A stretch of 64,000 nt of DNA from Fulvivirga sp. (GTDB lineage Bacteria > Bacteroidota > Bacteroidia > Cytophagales > Cyclobacteriaceae), in assembly GCA_028280565.1 (NCBI GenBank), contig JANQLQ010000167.1:1-64000 (forward strand), written 5' to 3'. Below are positions 18,207 through 29,118 of the stretch, in pieces; position 1 is the first letter of the stretch; each line of letters opens with the position of its first letter. The position numbers and the translations under genes were made by a program. The notes below the pieces were generated by a model. It did no database searches, had not been told where the DNA came from, and worked only from the letters and a program-made list of their open reading frames with translations.

Positions 18207-18281
18207 ATGAAATATGGAGCGAGTGAGTGTCATTCTAAAACTGGGCACCAAAACACCGTTTTTTGATCTTAAATGAAGATG

Positions 18282-20252
<1,971 letters not shown>

Positions 20253-20263
20253 TCAAATAGCTG

Positions 20264-20271
20264 CAAATTTA
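20264..20271 (-). promoter_or_regulatory. Candidate -7 element of the gyrB promoter
   Basis: On the minus strand TAAATTTG, a full match to TAnnTTTG, lies 20 bp upstream of the gyrB ATG. No convincing -33 TTG at the usual spacing was found, so the support is partial. Confidence 0.45.
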
Positions 20272-20633
20272 CGTTTTTTCTACGAGTTTTCATGACCTTA
20301 CGCAATCATAATTAACGCCCATATCGCCGGTAAAGCAAGGATAAGCCGGCGGCCTTTACAGGACTCATAACCAGGGGGTTTTCATAAGGATTTTCAACAC
20401 CTCTATCTCGATCGGCAGCATAGAACAGACCAGGGGAAACTGATTTCCCCACAGGCTGGGTCTAGCGTGGACAAAGCCGGTGAATGACGTCTCTCGAAAA
20501 ACGTACGAAGCGCAGGAGAATACGCTACACTTACTCTCGTCGCACCAATGGATATATTATTACCTCGTTATTAATAGACGCCGCCTTGAGCAAAGTAAGA
20601 AACTGGGTTTGGAATAAAACATGTATTATTTAC

Positions 20634-21104
20634 CGTCATCGCGAACCCAGCGGGTAAGCCTTAGCGATGCGTGAAGCGATCTCCCACTCGTGGAACGAGA
20701 ACAAGGTCCATTCGATCACACACAAGAAGGGGGCAGCTTCGTAACGCGCCCACCGGCTATGCCGGCCTCTATGACAACCCTGTTCTTATCGTCATTGCGA
20801 GCCCAGGGCTGGTTTGTAGGGCTAGCGGTGAAGCCATCCCCTACTCGAATAGAGGTAGCAAAGTCCATGTAGTATATCTCGTGGAGGGGATGGCTTCGTA
20901 GCCCCTGCATGGGCATCGCCAGCTTACCTATGACATACCTTGTTCCTATCGTCATCGCGAACCCAGCGTGTTGGCTTCGGCAAGGCGTGAAGCGATCCCC
21001 CACTCGCGGAACGAGAACAGGGTCTATTTGATCACACACGAGAAGGGGGCAGCTTCGTAATCCGCCCATCGGCCACGCCAGCCTCGCTGGGACGACAGCA
21101 TGTC
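20634..21104. repeat. Three tandem ~156-bp fold-back repeat units
   Basis: Units begin at 20634, 20790 and 20951, each with CGTCATYGCGARCCCAG. Units one and three are close copies; unit two is more diverged. Each can fold on itself: in unit two GAAGCCATCCCCT (20830-20842) is perfectly complementary to 20885-20897, and in units one and three GAAGCGATC near the start pairs imperfectly with GGGGGCAGCTTC. The opening resembles the CGTCATTGCGAG-type repeats dispersed in many bacterial genomes. The array fills the gap between gyrB and the TonB receptor gene. The preceding 20272-20633 stretch shows no gene. Confidence 0.75.
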
Positions 21105-21202
21105 CTTGATCGTACCTACCATGTTCAAAGAATTGCCATGAGATCTTCATTAATGTTTAATCCTGCCTATTTTTACACCGAATCCACATCGATAAAATAA
21201 CA

Positions 21203-23458
21203 TTGGCATTGATTAAACCATATTTTTTTTTCACTGTTTTATTTTCCTCGTTAGGTTATGTGTCTTATGCTCAAGACGTACTGACTGGCCGGGTCAGTGA
21301 TTCGGACACAGGCGAGCCCCTTCCGGATGTATTCGTTCAACTCGGTAATAAACAAGCTGTAACTGATCTTTCAGGTCGGTTTACGGTTACGCTAACCCCT
21401 AAAGACACCTTATTACACCTTGGCAGGCTTGGTTATAAACCGATACAAGTCGTTATCGGCCTGGACAGTGAAGAGCTTATGCTTTTCCTAGAGCCGGAAC
21501 CTACCCAGTTGAACCAAGTGGTAGTAACTTCCGATCATGTACTCCGCAATTACCAGGAATACCCTGCAAACCTCGGCCTCATTTTAAAGAAGGACCTACA
21601 GCGGGACCAAGACCTTTCCATCGTAAATGCCCTTAATCGTATTCCTGGCATCCACATGCAATCCGGGGCACTAAATACCAATCGTATTACCATTCGGGGG
21701 CTTGGTGCACGTACGCCTTTTTCAACCAACCGGGTCAAAGCATATTTCGGCGAGATCCCATTAACGACCGGTGATGGAGAAACGGCGATAGAAGATATTG
21801 ATATGACTTTCCTAGAACGGGCAGAAGTCATCAAAGGACCGAATGCTTCGTTATATGGGGCCGGGCTGGGAGGAACGATACGACTAATCCCTAGCCGTGC
21901 ATTCACTGGCACTTCCTACCAAGTTTCGCAATCATTTGGCAGCTATGGGCTTAATAGACAACTTGTAAATGTTAAAAATGGAAACCAAAAAAGAGACTTG
22001 ATAGCCGGTATAACTCATACAAAATCCGATGGATACCGGCAAAACAACGAATACCAGAGAATTAACGGGTTAGCTACAGGTAATATACGATTTGGACGCA
22101 ATAGTCTCAGCTTTTTGGGACAATTCATTCATTTAGACGCCCAAATCCCAAGCTCGATCAACGATTCGACGTTTCGAGCAGACCCACGTGCGGCAGCTCC
22201 AAATTGGTCTTCTGTTGAAGGATTTGAAAACTATCAAAAATACCTCCTAGGCCTATCTTACCAGTGGAATACACGAAACTTCACAAGCAATACTTCAGTA
22301 TTTGCCAACTTGCAGCGACAAGAAGAACGACGGCCTTTTAATACCTTAGAAGACTCACGAAATGCCATTGGTTTGCGTTCTACCTGGAAAGGTAAAATAG
22401 GGAAAAATAGCCTTTGGGCTGCTGGAACCGAGTTATTTTTCGAACAATACGATTGGCAAACCTTTGAAACACTCAACGAAGGCAGTGGGGAATTATTAAG
22501 TGACAACACCGAGGACAGGTGGTATCAAAACGTATTTGCACAGTGGGAAAGAGCATTTGGAGAAAAATGGTACACGATCATCGGGATGAACCTTAACCTG
22601 ACTAGGTTCGAATTAGAGGACCAGTTCCTAGCAAATGGCGACCTCAGTGGTGACCGATCGTTTGATCCTGTACTTTCACCACGCCTTACTGTAAGTTATG
22701 CCCCTCAACCTGGCATTACGATCTATAGCTCAGCTAATCATGGTTTTTCCACACCGTCGCTGGAAGAAACGCTGGCTCCAGACGGTGAGATCAATCCCGG
22801 GATAAAACCAGAGACCGGGTGGAGTTTTGAAATTGGCAGTAAGGGGTCTTTTGCTGGAAAATTCAACTATCAAATCGCCTTTTACCACATGCCCATTCGT
22901 GATCTTCTCGTCCCTAGGCGAACTGCTGAAGATGCCTTTATCGGCATTAACGCCGGCAGAACGGTACATAACGGGATGGAAATCGATCTCAACAAGAGCT
23001 GGGTATCCTCTTCCGGAAATACCTATTCCCTATTCCTGAATTATTTGGAATCATGGTATTTCTTTGATGAATTTGAAGAGGAAGACCAGGACTTTAGTGG
23101 CAATGAATTGACCGGCACCCCGGACCGCACCCTATCAGTAGGTTCAGACTTTTATTTTTCATTTGGTTTAACAGCCCATATTAATTCACAATATATCGGG
23201 CAAATGCCTATCAATGATGCCAACACGTTGTATAATGATGATTACGTTGTTTCTAATATAAAACTGGACCAGGAAATCTCTTTCGGAGATTGGACCTTGA
23301 TGGCCTTCATCGGCGTGAATAATATTTTTGATGAAAAATATGCCGCTATGGTCCAGGTGAATGCACAGGGATTTGGGGGGCGAGCTCCTCGTTATTTCTA
23401 TCCCGGCTTGCCTAGAAATTATTTTGGAGGGATGTCCGTATCTTTTGACCTCCCATGA
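21203..23458 (+). CDS. TonB-dependent outer-membrane receptor
   Basis: A 751-residue receptor. A signal peptide (ending SYAQ) is followed by a CarboxypepD_reg-like domain (about residues 27-105, GRVSDSDTGEPLPDVFVQLG), a plug domain (about 120-230, with LNRIPGIHMQSG, RGLGAR and EVIKGPNASLYGAGLGG) and a 22-strand barrel ending near F-D-L-P. There is no SusD partner, and the sequence resembles siderophore/metal-type receptors more than SusC (about 1000 residues). The ligand is unknown. The start is a TTG at 21203, with another TTG two codons later. It is followed by a MITE relic. Confidence 0.9.
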   Translation: MALIKPYFFFTVLFSSLGYVSYAQDVLTGRVSDSDTGEPLPDVFVQLGNKQAVTDLSGRFTVTLTPKDTLLHLGRLGYKPIQVVIGLDSEELMLFLEPEPTQLNQVVVTSDHVLRNYQEYPANLGLILKKDLQRDQDLSIVNALNRIPGIHMQSGALNTNRITIRGLGARTPFSTNRVKAYFGEIPLTTGDGETAIEDIDMTFLERAEVIKGPNASLYGAGLGGTIRLIPSRAFTGTSYQVSQSFGSYGLNRQLVNVKNGNQKRDLIAGITHTKSDGYRQNNEYQRINGLATGNIRFGRNSLSFLGQFIHLDAQIPSSINDSTFRADPRAAAPNWSSVEGFENYQKYLLGLSYQWNTRNFTSNTSVFANLQRQEERRPFNTLEDSRNAIGLRSTWKGKIGKNSLWAAGTELFFEQYDWQTFETLNEGSGELLSDNTEDRWYQNVFAQWERAFGEKWYTIIGMNLNLTRFELEDQFLANGDLSGDRSFDPVLSPRLTVSYAPQPGITIYSSANHGFSTPSLEETLAPDGEINPGIKPETGWSFEIGSKGSFAGKFNYQIAFYHMPIRDLLVPRRTAEDAFIGINAGRTVHNGMEIDLNKSWVSSSGNTYSLFLNYLESWYFFDEFEEEDQDFSGNELTGTPDRTLSVGSDFYFSFGLTAHINSQYIGQMPINDANTLYNDDYVVSNIKLDQEISFGDWTLMAFIGVNNIFDEKYAAMVQVNAQGFGGRAPRYFYPGLPRNYFGGMSVSFDLP

Positions 23459-23502
23459 CCTTAGTATCCAGCCACGCGTTAATTGACAGGTAACGAGGAA
23501 GC

Positions 23503-23628
23503 GATCGATCAGTCGGCAATCGGCGAAAGGCAGTAGGCAAAAAATTGAGGGGTGCCGATTGCTCTTTGCCAACTTTAAGAACGGGATTGGAAAAAACAGC
23601 TGACCCTCCAATTACGCTTAACTTAACA
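23503..23628 (+). mobile_element. MITE-like element, copy 2 (left end missing)
   Basis: The right terminal repeat CTTAACTTAACA (23617-23628) and the internal core match the copy at 50159-50347 in order: GATCGATCAGT, a GGCAATCGGC arm, CAGTAGGCAAAAAA, GCCGATTG, TTGCCAACTTTAAGAA and a GGAAAAAACAGC spacer. The left end is absent. The element lies between the TonB receptor stop and the promoter of the GH42 cluster. Confidence 0.7.
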
Positions 23629-23668
23629 CTAATGGTCTTATGAAAGCAGACCAGTGTTAATCCCTTCA

Positions 23669-23700
23669 TTGAATTAACAAGATTTTCTAAAATAGTTTTG
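23669..23700 (+). promoter_or_regulatory. Candidate promoter of the GH42 cluster
   Basis: TTG (23669-23671) and TAGTTTTG (23693-23700) are separated by 21 bp, matching the Bacteroidota -33/-7 arrangement (TTTG...TAnnTTTG). The GH42 lipoprotein ATG is 121 bp downstream, leaving a fairly long leader. Confidence 0.5.
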
Positions 23701-23821
23701 TCAAATAAACCGATCTATGAATAATAGTGGTACGCCCCGGTTAAAACGTATTACAAATACGAAATCATAGTTTTACCAAGGCCCAGGACTCGTGTCGCCG
23801 GGGCTTAAAACCGGGTCGTGT

Positions 23822-26077
23822 ATGTTAAAAATACAGTTTACAAAAGGGATCGTATGTATAACCTTTCTAATTTCAGCATGCCAGCCTCCTAACACCGAAA
23901 CGGTTAGCAATGTAAGTGCTTTCACGGCACCTATACCTGTAGTCAAAAGTGATTCGTACGATCCGAATAACATTATCAGTGACTTTGTCTATGGTGCCGT
24001 ATATTTTCGTCGTACCAATCCACCTCCCGAAGATTGGTCTCGTGACTACCAAACGGCCCAGGAAGACGGTCATAATATTTTCAGGCATTGGTTTCTTTGG
24101 GGAGCTATTGAAAAGTCTCCCGGCGTATATGATTGGTCGGAATATGACCCTCATATGGACCTAGCCGCCAAACATGGCATAAAAGTGATCATTGCAGAAA
24201 TGCTCACCTCTGCCCCGGAGTGGGCTTTTGAAAAGTTTAACCACGCACGGCTTGAGCATCGTGACGGCACAAAAGATGTTAGTGTTATGAATGGCGCTTG
24301 TGTATCGGGAGGATTCCCGGGACTGAGCTTAAATGACCCCCAGGTGAGAGAAGCTGCCGGCAATTTTCTCACGGCCATGGCGAAGCGCTATAAAGATCAC
24401 CCCGCGCTGGGAGGCTACGATTTGGCCAACGAGATGAAATTTCCCCAAACTCCCAATGATGAACAAAAAGACTATGATTTCAGTCCCTCTACACAGGCCA
24501 AATTCAGGGATTGGTTAAAAGCGAAATACGGGGATCTCGAAAGCTTGGGCCGGGCTTGGAATCGTTTAAGTTACACCGATTGGCGGCAGATAGCTGCGCC
24601 AAGACATATGGGTCCGTACCCTGATGTATTGGATTGGCTCGAATTCAGGGTAGATGATTTTCATGAACAGGTCCAATGGCGTGCGAACGTGATCCGAAAG
24701 ATGGATCCCGATCATCCCATCACCACCCATGGGAAGATGCATTCTTTTACCCACATGCCCACCTCGGCCAATAATGCTTGGAAGGCTGCCAACATTGGCG
24801 AAGGTTTTGGTTTCACCTGGGGTGCTCATAAAAAAGGCAAAGCCCCTTGGCAGCAATTCCATGCGGTGGACTTGGCACGCTCCGCCTCGAAAGGTAAACC
24901 TTTTTGGCATGCCGAGGCCATAGGGGGCCCAACGTGGACCTCCAAAAGGGGACGTGAAGATGGGAAGGTGGTGACCCCAGCAGATATCAGGCTATGGAAT
25001 ATGGTTTCCTTTGCAGGTGGAGCCCAAGGGATCTTAAACCCCAGGTGGAGGCCCCTGCTCAACGGGGTTTTGTGGGGCGCATACGGTTTTTATGATATGG
25101 ACGGGTCTAGAACCGGCCGCTCCGATATGGCTTCAAAAATTGCCAAATGGGGCGCTGCCGAAGCACAAAAAGAACTTTGGGCGGCGAACCCGGTAAAAGG
25201 CGAAATCGGCATTATCGTAGTGCCGGAAACACAGTTTTATGCGTACGCTTACAGTCAAAAAGGGGGAGATAAAAATGCCTACAGGGATAATGTGTTAGGA
25301 GCATACCAAGGCTTCTTTGACAATAATATACAAGCGGATTGGGTGTACATTGAGGACATAGACGAGTATGATCTCCTTTATTTACCTTTTCCAATGATGC
25401 TCAAAAAGGAAACTGCCACTCAACTAAAACAATGGGTAATGAATGGAGGGAAGCTGGTGTCTGAGGGAGTCCCGGGATATCTAAGCGATGGTGGCTGGGT
25501 CGGTGAAACGCAGCCCAATCTTGGTTTAGACGAGCTTTTTGGGGTGAAACAGGCGTATGTGGAGTTTGGAGCAAATCTCCATGATGATTTTACCTTTACG
25601 CTGGACGGTCGAAAGATCCCAGCAGGTCTCCACCACCAAGAATATCAAATAACCACGGCCGAACCTAGGGGCACTTATGATAACGGGAGTATCGCCGTTG
25701 CGGACCATCGCTTTGGCAAAGGAAAGACCAGGTTGATCGGAACATTCCCCAGTTATGGTCATTATCATACCCCGGGCCCTAACTCTAAACGGTTCTTTGC
25801 GGATGTACTGGCATGGGGCGGGGTCGACCAGCTGGCCAAAGTAGATAAAGAGCATGTGATAGCGCGTATCCATAAAAACGAGGACGATCACTACCTCTGG
25901 ATCATCAATCATACCCAGGATGCTTTGGAAGTTTCGCTGGAATTATCACCGGGGTTAGGTCCATTTACGGGTGGCCAACTGTCCTGGGGAGGAGATGAGA
26001 GCACGCTACAGGTAAATGGCAATCGTATCAAGACAAAAGTAGACGGACATGATGCCACGGTTTTAAAACTTTTGTAG
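23822..26077 (+). CDS. GH42-type beta-galactosidase, lipoprotein
   Basis: A 751-residue lipoprotein (signal MLKIQFTKGIVCITFLISAC, Cys at 20) with a GH42 fold. The TIM barrel occupies about residues 45-440, with acid/base Glu204 in GGYDLANEM and nucleophile Glu365 in PFWHAEAIGG. It is followed by the trimerisation (glutamine-amidotransferase-like) domain (about 460-690) and a small beta domain. The family hydrolyses terminal beta-D-galactosides, with some members acting on other substrates. Anchoring puts it in the periplasm or on the surface. It is first in a co-directional cluster with oxidoreductases and a sulfatase. The ATG at 23822 was chosen because it begins the lipoprotein signal. Confidence 0.85.
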   Translation: MLKIQFTKGIVCITFLISACQPPNTETVSNVSAFTAPIPVVKSDSYDPNNIISDFVYGAVYFRRTNPPPEDWSRDYQTAQEDGHNIFRHWFLWGAIEKSPGVYDWSEYDPHMDLAAKHGIKVIIAEMLTSAPEWAFEKFNHARLEHRDGTKDVSVMNGACVSGGFPGLSLNDPQVREAAGNFLTAMAKRYKDHPALGGYDLANEMKFPQTPNDEQKDYDFSPSTQAKFRDWLKAKYGDLESLGRAWNRLSYTDWRQIAAPRHMGPYPDVLDWLEFRVDDFHEQVQWRANVIRKMDPDHPITTHGKMHSFTHMPTSANNAWKAANIGEGFGFTWGAHKKGKAPWQQFHAVDLARSASKGKPFWHAEAIGGPTWTSKRGREDGKVVTPADIRLWNMVSFAGGAQGILNPRWRPLLNGVLWGAYGFYDMDGSRTGRSDMASKIAKWGAAEAQKELWAANPVKGEIGIIVVPETQFYAYAYSQKGGDKNAYRDNVLGAYQGFFDNNIQADWVYIEDIDEYDLLYLPFPMMLKKETATQLKQWVMNGGKLVSEGVPGYLSDGGWVGETQPNLGLDELFGVKQAYVEFGANLHDDFTFTLDGRKIPAGLHHQEYQITTAEPRGTYDNGSIAVADHRFGKGKTRLIGTFPSYGHYHTPGPNSKRFFADVLAWGGVDQLAKVDKEHVIARIHKNEDDHYLWIINHTQDALEVSLELSPGLGPFTGGQLSWGGDESTLQVNGNRIKTKVDGHDATVLKLL

Positions 26078-26645
26078 AATAAGGGTATAGTGGAACAGGA
26101 GATCTTGCAAAACACACCAGCGGAGAAAATCAAGATCCAACCCATTTAATCCTTACCCTTCTGTAGAAAATCATTGAGCGTTATCAACAGGGAACTCTTA
26201 ACCCTACCTTGTCAAGTTCCTGCCTGTAGATAACATTTGTCTATCCTTACAGGAAAATAGGAAACCAGGAATAGGAAAGATGAAAATGAGTAAGGGTTTT
26301 GATTTGCAGCTCATCACTCTTCGCCTGGAAAACTGTCACCCTCAAAGGATACAAGCTGTCAAGTTTAACCCTTTTCTAATTTTTTTAGCAGCTCACGATT
26401 TTTCATCTTTCCGATTTCCTATTCCTGATTTCATACACTTGACCCTGGTTCTTAAGTCGACAAAGTAGGATTAATAATCACAGTTTGGACAGGATTGATA
26501 ACCACGAGCTTATCCCCTCATCAGCAGCCTTTTAAGGTCAGAAGGGCGCTTTTTCAAACAATTACATTTTAAAAGAGCCTTTTGTAATGGTGAATTACAG
26601 TTAACACGTCTCTCTTTAGATAGGCTTGGTCGTGTTTTACGTATT
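26078..26645. other. 568-bp gap with a long inverted repeat
   Basis: An imperfect inverted repeat has arms at 26261-26286 and about 26400-26432 (GAAACCAGGAATAGGAAAG versus GAAATCAGGAATAGGAAAT), about 115 bp apart. A 62-codon frame between them (26280-26468) looks like chance. No other gene or RNA was recognised. The gap may hold the promoter of the downstream cluster and could be a fold-back insertion. Confidence 0.5.
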
Positions 26646-27926
26646 ATGAAAAATAGGAGATCTTTTCTTAAACATGCTGCGGGTACAGCAGTTGCGGCTT
26701 CATTATTCTCTTGCCAATCGCAAGAAGCACCTGCACTTGACGCCCCCCGTGCCTACGAACCATCAGACCGTTTACAAGGCTTTAAGAAGATCGTGCAAGA
26801 GCCGGTTTTGGATGCTTCCCTGCTGGCTCACCCGGTTAAGATAGCGTCAATAGAGATTTTCCAAAGTGGAAAACATTACTTTATTAAAGCCACTTCCGAT
26901 GACGGTGCCACCGGAATTTCTGTTACCAATAAAAAATACATTCGCAACATCTACCCGATCATTCTCAACCGTGTGATCCCTCATTTTCTTCAAAAGGATG
27001 CAAGAGAGCTAGAAAAGCTCATTGAAAATACATACATGGGGATGCTAAACTACAAATGGCAAGGATTAGCTTTTTGGGTTGGGGTAGCCTATGTAGAATT
27101 AGCCATTTTAGATCTCTTGGGCCAGGTCTCGGGTAAACCCATTGGCGACCTTCTCGGTGGAAGGGTGCGAGACGAGGTGGCGATCTACTATGCCAGCGGC
27201 AACCGCGGTAACACTCCCGAAGAGGAGATGGACCACCTGCTGAGATTAGTCGAGGAGTCCGGGGCTAAAGCTGTTAAGTATCGTTTAGGCGCCCGTATGA
27301 CCTATAATACCGCTTCGACAAAACGTGATAAAGCACTCATCCCATTGGTACGAAAAACATTGGGAGATGACGCTACGATCTACACAGACGCTAACGGCTC
27401 TTACGACGTAAAAATGGCGATTGAGATCGGTAAAATACTAGAAGATTACAATACTGCCTTTTATGAAGAGCCTTGCAGGTTTGACCATTATGAAGAAACC
27501 AAAGCGGTGGCTGATGCGCTGGAGATACCTATTGCTGGCGGTGAAGAAGAAGTAAGCACCCGGCAATTCATGTGGCTCATGGATCATAGCATTTTATCCG
27601 TGGTACAGCCCGACCTGCTCTTTTACGGAGGACTTACCCGGTCGATCAAAATTGCCCGGATGGCCAAGTCTTTGGGTATTGATTGCACTCCTCATATTTC
27701 AGGCTCTGCCTTGGGGTTTCTCTATATGATGCACTTTGCCTCTTGTGTGCCCAATATCGGCCCTTATCAAGAGTTCAAAGGCAATAAAGACAATGTGCCG
27801 GTAAGCGCTGATGACTCGGATCTTCAACCCACCCAGGGGGTTATAACTGTACCGAAAGGACCGGGGCTGGGGGTAACTTTTGATCCCAGTTTCCTTACAA
27901 AAGCAACTAAAATCACTAGCATCTAA
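26646..27926 (+). CDS. Exported enolase-superfamily (MR/MLE) enzyme
   Basis: A 426-residue mandelate racemase/muconate lactonising enzyme homologue with a Tat-like lipoprotein signal (KNRRSFLKHAAG...LFSC, Cys at 23). The capping domain is at about residues 62-165 and the barrel at about 175-400. Metal ligands fit D248 (YTDANGSY), E274 (FYEEP) and E300 (GGEEE); K211-Y-R213 sits at the second barrel strand and His350 (TPHISG) at the seventh. Family members dehydrate or racemise acid sugars. An exported member is unusual, since most act on cytosolic sugar acids. The WD40 gene starts immediately after its stop. Confidence 0.82.
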   Translation: MKNRRSFLKHAAGTAVAASLFSCQSQEAPALDAPRAYEPSDRLQGFKKIVQEPVLDASLLAHPVKIASIEIFQSGKHYFIKATSDDGATGISVTNKKYIRNIYPIILNRVIPHFLQKDARELEKLIENTYMGMLNYKWQGLAFWVGVAYVELAILDLLGQVSGKPIGDLLGGRVRDEVAIYYASGNRGNTPEEEMDHLLRLVEESGAKAVKYRLGARMTYNTASTKRDKALIPLVRKTLGDDATIYTDANGSYDVKMAIEIGKILEDYNTAFYEEPCRFDHYEETKAVADALEIPIAGGEEEVSTRQFMWLMDHSILSVVQPDLLFYGGLTRSIKIARMAKSLGIDCTPHISGSALGFLYMMHFASCVPNIGPYQEFKGNKDNVPVSADDSDLQPTQGVITVPKGPGLGVTFDPSFLTKATKITSI

Positions 27927-29015
27927 ATGACAAAATCGTCATACATATCGGCATTATTGTTAGTACTTTTCACTTGCCCGTTGGGAGCCCAATCCTATGA
28001 TCACTCTCCTACCCTCACACCTATTTGGGCTCGCTTAGGTGATGTTTATGGTGAAAACGGCGATGTAGAGTCTGTGGAGTTTTCACCCGACGCGCGTTAC
28101 ATCGTGAGTGGCACCAAGTATGACAACCAAGTTGTGCTTTGGCGCACTTCTGATGGTGTGGAAATGTGGCGTTACGATACCGGCCATGAAATAGAAAGAG
28201 CAGGCTTTTCACCTAACGGTGAGTTGATTGCCGTGGCCAGTGAAGATTTTAAAGTACGCCTGCTGGATTCAAAAACAGGGGAAATGCAAAAGGAGATCAA
28301 GCTTACCCAAGGGATCGATGGATTGGTATTTTCCCATAACGGCAAGTGGCTCGCGGCCGGTGAAGAGCAGCCCGGTAAAGGCAAAGAAGGCTTGGTCCAT
28401 ATTTTCGAAATGCCCGGTGCCAAATTAAAACATACCAAAAAGCACAAGGGGACGGTAAACAGCCTAGATTTCACAAAGGACGACCGCTATTTACTGTCAC
28501 TTGGCGGTAACACTGTAGTAGTATGGGACACCCAAACTTTTGAAGCCATACATACGCTTAAGAGTGAAATGCCAGCTCTTTTGATCACTGCGCGCTTTAG
28601 TCCCGACGGCAATTTGGTAGCAGCCGGGGATAATGACGGCAACGTACTGGTGTGGGATTGGAAAGAAGAAAAGTTGGTAAGACGTTTCAATAGCTCTGGT
28701 ATGAAAATCGAGATTGTGGACTGGGCGCCTACAGGGAAATACTTGGTCACGGGTGGGTTTGATAACTATCTCCGTATCTATCGTACGGATCATATCTTAT
28801 CAAAAAACAAATACCTTCCCCCGGTAGGTATGTACGATATGGGCTCTTTCATTGAATACCTAGACTTTAGTCCAAACGGTGAATTGATCTGTACCGCGAA
28901 CCAAGACGGATCTCTGCGCTTATGGGTATTTATGAAAAACGATGCCAACGAGGCCGACCGGAGGCACCGGCAACTGAAAAAGAAACAAAAAGCTGCAGTA
29001 GGCTCAAAACAATAA
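27927..29015 (+). CDS. Exported WD40-repeat beta-propeller protein
   Basis: A 362-residue protein with a signal peptide (MTKSSYISALLLVLFTCPLGAQ) and about seven WD40-like blades. The repeats show the recurring VESVEFSPDARYIVSG...VVLWRTSDG pattern, for example FSPNGELIAVASEDFKVRLLDSKTGE and FSPDGNLVAAGDNDGNVLVWDWKEE. The C-terminal tail is lysine-rich. WD40 proteins are scaffolds, so it may hold the exported enzymes of this cluster together; that is inference. Its ATG directly follows the stop of the MR/MLE gene with no gap. Confidence 0.85.
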   Translation: MTKSSYISALLLVLFTCPLGAQSYDHSPTLTPIWARLGDVYGENGDVESVEFSPDARYIVSGTKYDNQVVLWRTSDGVEMWRYDTGHEIERAGFSPNGELIAVASEDFKVRLLDSKTGEMQKEIKLTQGIDGLVFSHNGKWLAAGEEQPGKGKEGLVHIFEMPGAKLKHTKKHKGTVNSLDFTKDDRYLLSLGGNTVVVWDTQTFEAIHTLKSEMPALLITARFSPDGNLVAAGDNDGNVLVWDWKEEKLVRRFNSSGMKIEIVDWAPTGKYLVTGGFDNYLRIYRTDHILSKNKYLPPVGMYDMGSFIEYLDFSPNGELICTANQDGSLRLWVFMKNDANEADRRHRQLKKKQKAAVGSKQ

Positions 29016-29118
29016 ATAGACAATATAAAGCGAAACAAAATTAACCTAAGAGCAAAAACGATCAAAAAACGCTAATTTTCACTTCTCAATAAAGTTATTT
29101 TAGGTTAGCGCTTTAGAT

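Noticed and set aside
20634-21104. CRISPR array
   Set aside because: Repeats are about 156 bp, imperfect and contiguous, with no unique spacers and no cas gene in the window.
20671-21150. Several frames on both strands within the gyrB-TonB gap
   Set aside because: They read through the tandem fold-back repeats, and the same peptides recur in different units, so they are repeat artefacts.
21203-23458. SusC of a polysaccharide utilisation locus
   Set aside because: The receptor is about 250 residues shorter than typical SusC, and no SusD gene follows.
26280-26468. 62-codon plus-strand frame between GH42 and the MR/MLE gene
   Set aside because: It lies inside a long inverted repeat and has no domain or neighbour support.
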